Shown here one piece after another: positions 57,793 through 64,000 of a DNA stretch of 64,000 nt (position 1 is its first letter; the number at the start of each line of letters is the position of its first letter). The position numbers were made by a program, and so were the translations under genes. The stretch lies in contig JBLDXI010000019.1 of NCBI GenBank assembly GCA_047495785.1, positions 3,410,001 through 3,474,000 on the forward strand, in the 5' to 3' direction. Below the pieces are notes generated by a model, which saw nothing but the letters and a program-made list of their open reading frames with translations, was not told the origin of the DNA and did no database searches. The DNA is from Lepidodermella squamata (taxonomy: Eukaryota; Gastrotricha).

Positions 57793-59040
57793 TTATCGTC
57801 TGTGAACGAATGCTTTCAGTTTTTCAGCTCGCATAGCAGCTACCACATCCGCGTATTCTGGCAACCGTCCATCCAGCTCAGTTAATGGCACAGCGATTTC
57901 TATTTGCGCAGCTGCTGGTTCTTCCGCAACAGAGCCGAATAATGATTCATCAGTTTTCTTTACTTTCAGTTTAAATAAAATACTAAGGCAAACAATGCAA
58001 ATGATTGCTATGCCTAGAACTGCCGAGAGCACGATCGTGGCTATCTTATACATCGAGCATTCGTTGCTTTCTTTGCAGGAGGTGACTGATTTTTCGGGAT
58101 TCGGAGACTGTCGTCCGGTAGTCATTAGAACTGTTGTTGTATTTGCTGACACCCGAGGTGACGAGGCGGTGCTGTTCGACACGGTGGACATCTGTGATGT
58201 TGTAGCAGGAGTAGTTGTAGTAGTAGTAGTTGTTGTTGTAGAAGAAGTAGTAGTGGTAGTAGCAGTGGTAGTAGCTGTAGTTGTGGTAGTAGTAGTAGTG
58301 TCAGTAGTGGTAGCAGCAGGAGTAATAGTAGAGATAATAGTAGGATATCGCGGCGATGTCCTAGGGGTTGTAGTTGACGACTTAGCAGTGGTGATACGAG
58401 AAGTTGCGGTCGAGCTTAAAGTCTGCCATTTCAAACCAGCCTTGGGCGTTACTGGACTAAGCTCTCCGTTGCAGATGGCATACAAGTTGTTTGTTTCGCT
58501 TCGAAGGAAGTTAAACAAGAAGGCTGAACTCATTCGCAATTTCGCAACAACTGGCTTCTCGTACCAAACGTAGTTCGAATCGCCTGGCTTCATAATGAAA
58601 TCTCCAGATATTTCAGAAAGGTCCATAGCAGCGTCGTAGAAGTAGGAGTATAATGAATCGTAATCAGCTGCGGAAGAAGTGGGATTTGCTGATGTGTTAC
58701 AATAGCCTAGGACTGAGAAGAAACTGATTTCAGGCCAGTCATCTCTCCGAGCCAGTGAGCATCGCATTTGCAAAATGTCCGGTCGATCAACCAACGCCGA
58801 CGATATTGAAAGTCGATGGTCAGCATTTCCAACTGATAAGGCCCGCGGCAGAGCTGAAACAATTTTATCATAAATTCGAGGATCATTCTGCGAGACAATG
58901 ACGTCGAAATCAGTGACGGCTGTTGCTTGAATAGAAGTTCCTTTTTGCGTAAAAGTTGCAACAAAGTGGAGTGGTTGCAGGGTCCACGCGTTTGCCAATA
59001 CGTAAAAGGAGGAAGCAATCGCTAACTTGAGGTTGAACAT
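57793..59040 (-). CDS. Type I membrane protein with Thr-rich stalk and LPxYxEV-like tail, intronless (gamma-2)
   Basis: The frame encodes 415 aa from the ATG at 59040, chosen because it matches the start of gamma-1; an in-frame ATG at 59079 would add 13 residues. The ectodomain is nearly identical to that of gamma-1 (54348-55679) up to about residue 215. The stalk differs: instead of the 13-aa repeat it has a long Thr run from trinucleotide expansion. A membrane span (IVLSAVLGIAIICIVCLSIL) and a tail ending LPEYADVVAAMR follow. It is intact while the neighbouring copies of the beta genes are dead. A minus-strand AATAAA lies at 57781-57776. Confidence 0.75.
   Translation of the reverse strand: MFNLKLAIASSFYVLANAWTLQPLHFVATFTQKGTSIQATAVTDFDVIVSQNDPRIYDKIVSALPRALSVGNADHRLSISSALVDRPDILQMRCSLARRDDWPEISFFSVLGYCNTSANPTSSAADYDSLYSYFYDAAMDLSEISGDFIMKPGDSNYVWYEKPVVAKLRMSSAFLFNFLRSETNNLYAICNGELSPVTPKAGLKWQTLSSTATSRITTAKSSTTTPRTSPRYPTIISTITPAATTTDTTTTTTTTATTTATTTTTSSTTTTTTTTTTPATTSQMSTVSNSTASSPRVSANTTTVLMTTGRQSPNPEKSVTSCKESNECSMYKIATIVLSAVLGIAIICIVCLSILFKLKVKKTDESLFGSVAEEPAAAQIEIAVPLTELDGRLPEYADVVAAMRAEKLKAFVHRR
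58197..58335. repeat. Imperfect GTA/GTT trinucleotide tract coding a Thr-rich stalk
   Basis: Runs of GTAGTAGT and GTTGTTGT with interruptions (GCA, GGT) lie inside gamma-2. On the minus strand they read as ACT/ACA Thr codons, giving a poly-Thr stalk with a few Ala and Ser. Confidence 0.9.
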
Positions 59041-59696
59041 CCTTATTTCATTGAGAAATTGACATAGAACAGTATTCATCACTTTTTATATACTAGCAAA
59101 CGTAAGAGGTTTTTAAACGTCTTGAATGACTCCAACGAAGATCCTGCGATACGCCCTCACACGAGCTGCCATTGTAAAACAAGTTAAAACGTGTTCGTCA
59201 CCTAGTCGTCAAATGTTCGTCATCAGTTGAGTTGCCGCCAGAAATAAGTGAACATCACATTTGTAACTCTTTAGTAAGGTAGGTATATCATTCTAGTTCT
59301 AGTCATTTATGTATATGCTAGTGATCTATCTATGACCTAGGCATCCAGATAGGAACTGATAGCTCGCATTATCTTTTCTAGCCCCAGCGAATCGATTTAA
59401 GTGGATCCCAGTTTCACCTAACCCCTCAACAGGTTTCCAGTAAAAAAAAGGAATCGAAAATCGGAGATACGCATTAATTCACAAGACGTGTAATAAACCC
59501 GAAAGCATAGATTGTTTTGTGTTTTACTCATCGAACGAATTCGTTCCGTATTTTGCATCAAAGTAAGGATTGCTAGCGCTTCTTCGCTTTAAAAATAGTT
59601 GCATCATTAGATCTTCATAATATCGCTTATGAAAGTAACATATAAGGAATGCTAATTCTTTCTCGTTCGCCTGAAATACGGAGTCTTAATCGCCGA
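59041..59696. other. Spacer between gamma-2 and the exchanger gene
   Basis: The left 200 bp match the upstream region of gamma-1; the rest is unique and AT-rich. It holds the promoter of gamma-2 and the 3' UTR of the exchanger. No other feature is seen. Confidence 0.45.
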
Positions 59697-62454
59697 TCAG
59701 AAGTTACCGAGCAGGCAGTAACTCCGAAGACTGGCCAGTACGACGAAAATGACCCATAGGAGGACGAAAAACATTGTAGAAAGGATTTTCGGCACCAAAG
59801 GTCCACCCAGCTCGCCGCCAATCGGAGGGAGACGTCTCAGTACGAGGACCACAACGCCCGCGAACGCGAAGCAACAGTAAATGGTGACGATGAAGCGAAA
59901 ATTGCCGGCCGGGACCTACAAAATTAATGAAAATGTGTATAAGATAAAAACACCAAAGCTCACTGCTCACCTTGTAGTAATCTCCGTGATATGAGTGATA
60001 AGCTGCCCCAACTGTCCATGCCATTCCAATCCCGAGGAATACATTAACAGCACTCGAACCGGTGATATGGCCGATAGCAGCATCCGCCTCTCTTTCATGT
60101 ATAGCCGCATGTCTGCTTGCAAAAGTGTCTGGAAGACCCATTCCGAAGGCAATGAGCGTAACAGCAGTTACGTCATCCTCCATACCAATCGTACAACCGA
60201 AACCGGTTGCTAAATCACCGATTAAAGCCGAGTTGAGGGCCATCACCCCGAGGAGAAGTATAAAAGCCAACCACCCGTGAAGGTAACGAGCGGGAGGAAT
60301 TGCCGCTGCTAGCAACTTCCAGGGCAAGGATATCACGTAGATGAAAACTATCCAGACCTTCTTACCAAGGGACATGGTTTTGTTGTCAGAGGGTGAGGGA
60401 GAATGGCCTCGTTCTGCCGAGTCGCTGTGATCTTCATGCTCGTCAGACTTCTCCTCAAATGATATGTCAACAGCTTGCTTGAACTGGTCGCTCCACGTCG
60501 TCAGACGAAACATTTCAGCCATGTCACTGACCCGTAGCAAGCGGTCTAAAGCTTGGCTCAACTCTTCATCCTCACAGATGCCTAGTTTGATGGACGAAGG
60601 ACTGCCTAACAAAGGTCGCCCTAATGGGTTCGTTGGGGGTCTTGACAGGACAATAGGTTCGAGAAGTTCGATCGAAAAAGTGAAGATCTCCCCTGTTCGT
60701 TCCGTGTCGACGATTTCTAGCTCGATATGACCCTTTGGGTCGTCGTTTTCGAACCTCACAATTAACTCTTTCGGCAAGATAAAGTCCTTCCCGGATATCG
60801 CTGATCCAGACATCACTTTGAAGGGTATGGCGACCTGGCCTCTAGCCCCTCGGGATCTCACCACCTTTATTTGGACCTTACCAATGTTGTCAGGTATCGC
60901 CATTTCAGTACTTTCGAAATGAAACACCCCGCAGTGATCGTCGTCCAAAATCACGACAGTTGCCTCCTTGTTACTAAGAAGAGTGCTCACAACATGGCTA
61001 CCGTCACCAAGACCTCCAAACAACTTCGGATGGGAGAGGCGCACGTAAAATTCTTCATCCTCCTCGAACTCGTCATCGTCAATAATTTCAATCGCGATCT
61101 CAGCTGTTTTCTGGCCTGGTTCAAAGGTAAGGATGCCCTTAACTGCTACGAAGTCTGACCCAGCTGTAGCAGTTCCGTCGAATGTCTCGTAGTTTACTGT
61201 TAGTCCTAATTCGTCGACACCAGGGCCAGCTCTTTCGACAGTAAGCTTCATGGTGCCGCAATTTTCCATACAAGTTTCCCAGGTATCGACAAAACCAACG
61301 AATTGAACGTTGTTAAGTTGGATATCATCTTTTGGCGGCTCTTTGCCATGGGTTTGGCGGTATTGTGAAAGTCTTTTCTTAACCATGGCCTTCGAAATCA
61401 CAGACCCGCTAGCAGCACTAGATCTCGCGGTTTGAATCCTGTAGAAAGCTGCCGATTTCGGGGTGACTTTCAATAGTTCCAACTCAGCCATTTCTTCCAT
61501 TTCCGCCTGGCTAAGCTGAGGGTTAGTTTCCCGAATTTCGCGTAGGATTTTCGCCAGTTTCTTCCTCCGCTGAGTTTGAACGTAAGCCCCAGTGTCCATC
61601 GATTCCTCGATTTCCTCGCCATGATGGTCAGCCGGGGTCAAAATCCCGATTTTGTACGCTAAGGCGTAACTTAAATCACGAATCCAGCCTTTTTCGACCA
61701 CCCAACATATCACAACAACGCATGGGAATAGGAGTAAGGTCACAATGGCCTCCCACAGCTCGATAATCCCGGGTGAAATTTGATCGACGAGTAAGTAGAG
61801 CCAGATGTAGGAGCATATCGCTAGGAATGAAGACACGAAAAATAACGCCTGGTCTTCGATCCGCTTAGTTTTCGGGCTTTTCACGCTTCCCAGACATATG
61901 CCGGTGATTAGTAGGAAGTGATACGCCCCGCTTCCGACAATTAACGAAGGGCCGAGCTCATCGGTCTCAAAATGATGCTTTATCACCTCGAGGAATGGTA
62001 GGAAAATCTCTGCGGCGGAGGCTCCGATGCAGAAAACTGTGAGGGTTGCTACAACCGGGTGCCAAATGGGGACTTCAACTTCCTTAACAGTTCCATTCTG
62101 TAGCACGACCTTCTTCTTCCGTTTTTGTGATATGATGACTTCGATAGTGGATAACAACCGGTCTGTGAGAATGTTGATGCCATACAGTAAGTAGGCCAAG
62201 GCGAGGAGGTAGATAATGGCTCGGTAGGCCCGGACGCCGGGTGATGTTTCGTAGGGCTGAGGCAGCCATGCTGGTAGCAACAGGCCGTGGCCACACCCGT
62301 CGACGTGTGAGCCTTCGAGGGAACAACTTCCGAATTCGTGGTGACCACCGTGGTCGTCGTGGCTGGCTTCTACTTCGTGTTCGCTAGACGTGAGGCCAGA
62401 TGATCCGTGGCCGGACTCGCCAGCCTCGAGGCCGTGGCCTGAGGCGGGCAACAA
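59697..62454 (-). CDS. NCX-type Na+/Ca2+ exchanger homologue with altered alpha repeats (5' end not seen)
   Basis: Two exons, 62454-59971 and 59915-59697, are joined across a 55-bp intron in phase 0, giving about 900 residues. The frame is open back to a stop near 62500 but has no ATG before the first helix, so at least one upstream exon carries the start. Order: a His/Gly-rich extracellular N-terminus, CGHGLLLPAW, helices 1-5 with the alpha-1 repeat (about 135-195), a large cytosolic loop with two Calx-beta domains (about 385-625; EIIDDDEFEEDEEFYV and VVILDDDHCGVFHFE keep acidic Ca2+ ligands), then the alpha-2 repeat (LPDTFAS, TGSSAVNVFLGIG) and closing helices (LRRLPPIGGELGGP to YCLLGNF). 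SLC8 proteins exchange 3 Na+ for 1 Ca2+. Several alpha-repeat positions that form the ion sites are substituted here, so transport may differ or be lost. Confidence 0.85.
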
Positions 62455-62519
62455 GGGCTCAGATTCCGAACCCGTGATGGCTTCGATTCCAGTTTCGAAT
62501 TAACATTGAAAAATAAACA

Positions 62520-64000
62520 ACTAAGATTCGAATGATTCAGTAAAGAATATATAGGACAGAATTCAACATTCTCGCAGTGCAACAGCGCAGTGCAGGCCAA
62601 TCCTGTATTCATGTCGCTACATCACCCAGTTTTTTGCGTTATTCAAGTATTCATGCAGCATTAATACATCTTCCATTCACTTAGCTTTCATGCATCTTCG
62701 CCATCTTGAGAAATTGTGAACAGTGCAATCTGTGTCAATCAAAACTGGGTGATCAATATATTGTGAAAAAAATATGTTCATGCAGGGCTCAAAAAAAGGA
62801 AGGTCCTGTGACCTAATACAATGGGCCTGGCATGTTAACCTTAATTTGTTCATGTATGTTATGAACTGGGCTGCTAAGCGCGAAGGGCCATATAAATAAA
62901 TTGGTTTCTATTCCATTATTTGCATTAAGTGATTCGTTCGGTGGATGATATGCATATGAAGCAAGATGATCGTTGAAGTCGCATGCATTAGATTTTCCCT
63001 CGACGCTACTGCAAGGACGCGGATGAGGCGCCGGTGCAAAAATAAGTAAAATTCACCACTTCACTTCTGAGCCTCTTGAAAGTGACACAATTCTCAGTGG
63101 CGGGAGAGGAGAAAGCGTTTCTTAAAAGAGGTTAAAAAGATGTCAAGGACAAAATTAGGATAAAACTAGAACTAGAACTAGAGAATATATTTTTCTCCCG
63201 CAATATATTTCTCTATAAAAAATATAAATCAGCATCCGCAGACTTCTATCAAGATTTTTTCAAGACAGAAAACTGTTCGCGCGTAACCCCGTTATTTTGC
63301 TGACTTGTTAACTGAAATAATCACATGAAAAGAATGTTCACACAATGAGGTGGGATAAAAAATTGAAATCCTAGCGACAATGGGGCAAATATTTTATTTG
63401 AACAACCTATTTTTTTCCTGGGAACATTCAGTAAAAAGCCTAGTTGCTCACGAAAAACGAGGCGTAACAAAGTTAGTTGGCAGCACAAACAAACTGTAAT
63501 AGTGAAAGAATCGTGTGAAGAATGCCATTATCACCATGTACAGCTATAAAAGCTTTAGGAGTAAAATACGCATCACGTATGCCGCAAACTTGTAAATGAT
63601 CATGAAGATGATGAGTTGATTATGATCACGCGAGCAATAAAACCCGTGTATACTACATCATATAATGTTGAGGTCTTGCGGTAAAATTATCACCGAAGCG
63701 TAACGATTAGCACGGTCATTTGGGGCGAGACGTCTGGGGATTATTGGTCTAGCGTTAACGTGGCGGAAAATACTCGTTGTCGATGAGACTATGGTAGTAA
63801 GGTGCGATGCATTTTTTGCTTACGCATATCTCGGTATAATATTTTTTGTATTTCCGCAATATATACGCGTGCTTATAGCGGAGTGAGTGGTGTTGCGTGA
63901 GTACTGCATGATTTACATTATGCCATGATATGAATATATGTATATTTATGCTTAAAAGCCACATCATACTACTTATGTATTGTGCAATTCAGCCGCACAG
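62520..64000. other. AT-rich region upstream of the exchanger gene
   Basis: The first exon(s) and promoter of the exchanger should lie here or beyond the window edge. I could not identify a convincing signal-peptide exon. No repeat element with recognisable ends was seen. Confidence 0.35.

Noticed and set aside
57995-58573. 192-codon poly-Val plus-strand frame
   Set aside because: It is antisense to the Thr-rich stalk of gamma-2.
59704-59970. Exchanger C-terminus read straight through (ending RTGQSSELLPAR)
   Set aside because: That frame reads into a 55-bp intron with GTGAGC and TTTTGTAG borders; splicing restores the conserved NCX C-terminus.
62370-62612. Minus-strand frame beginning upstream of the exchanger
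   Set aside because: It runs out of frame with the exchanger and has no signal-peptide character beyond a few Leu; it is probably a shadow of the His/Gly-rich N-terminus.

Overview
The window is nuclear DNA from an invertebrate animal. It has spliceosomal introns (GT-AG, many only 51-170 bp, others 0.3-3 kb), extracellular animal domains (PAN/apple, discoidin F5/8C, LamG-like, sushi/CCP, EGF-like), a class C GPCR pair and an Na+/Ca2+ exchanger, DNA transposons and a tRNA-derived SINE. Introns and spacers are AT-rich, and coding exons are clearly GC-richer. I cannot name the phylum from this sequence; a small invertebrate with a compact, repeat-containing genome fits.

Layout. 1-713: remains of a piggyBac-like element. 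1158-6878 (-): a 6-exon secreted LamG/discoidin protein of 1756 aa (gene A). 7261-9225 (-): a type II membrane glycosyltransferase fused to a LamG-like domain. 10177-10574 (-): a small two-span membrane protein. 10877-12493 (-): a secreted Cys-rich repeat protein with an apparent one-base frameshift, followed by a decayed relative at about 12820-13130. 13792-14536 (-): the last exon of a Ser-rich protein. 14.9-19.6 kb: mostly repeats, including a 1.25 kb element with terminal inverted repeats. 19636-33118 (-): a 9-exon, 1503-aa membrane-anchored sushi/EGF protein built around a recurring module I do not recognise; its introns carry a hAT MITE, a SINE and other repeat debris. 33.1-35.6 kb: repeat-rich spacer. 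35614-42830 (-): gene B, an 8-exon paralogue of gene A (1719 aa). 44706-50137: two intronless GABA-B-like receptor genes, tail to tail. 50616-51262: a hAT element. 51802-59040: a cluster of intronless type I membrane proteins with LPxYxEV tails, shaped by a tandem segmental duplication in which two genes died and one survived. 59697-62454 (-): a divergent NCX-type exchanger.

The protein-coding content is mostly cell-surface or secreted: lectin-like and matrix-like proteins, a Golgi-type glycosyltransferase carrying the same kind of lectin-like domain as its neighbour, sushi proteins, receptors and a Ca2+ transporter. The best candidates for undescribed biology are the LPxYxEV membrane family, the recurring module of the sushi gene, the NCX with altered ion-site residues, and the glycosyltransferase-LamG fusion. 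Splice models were built by hand; every multi-exon model called with confidence keeps frame across all junctions.
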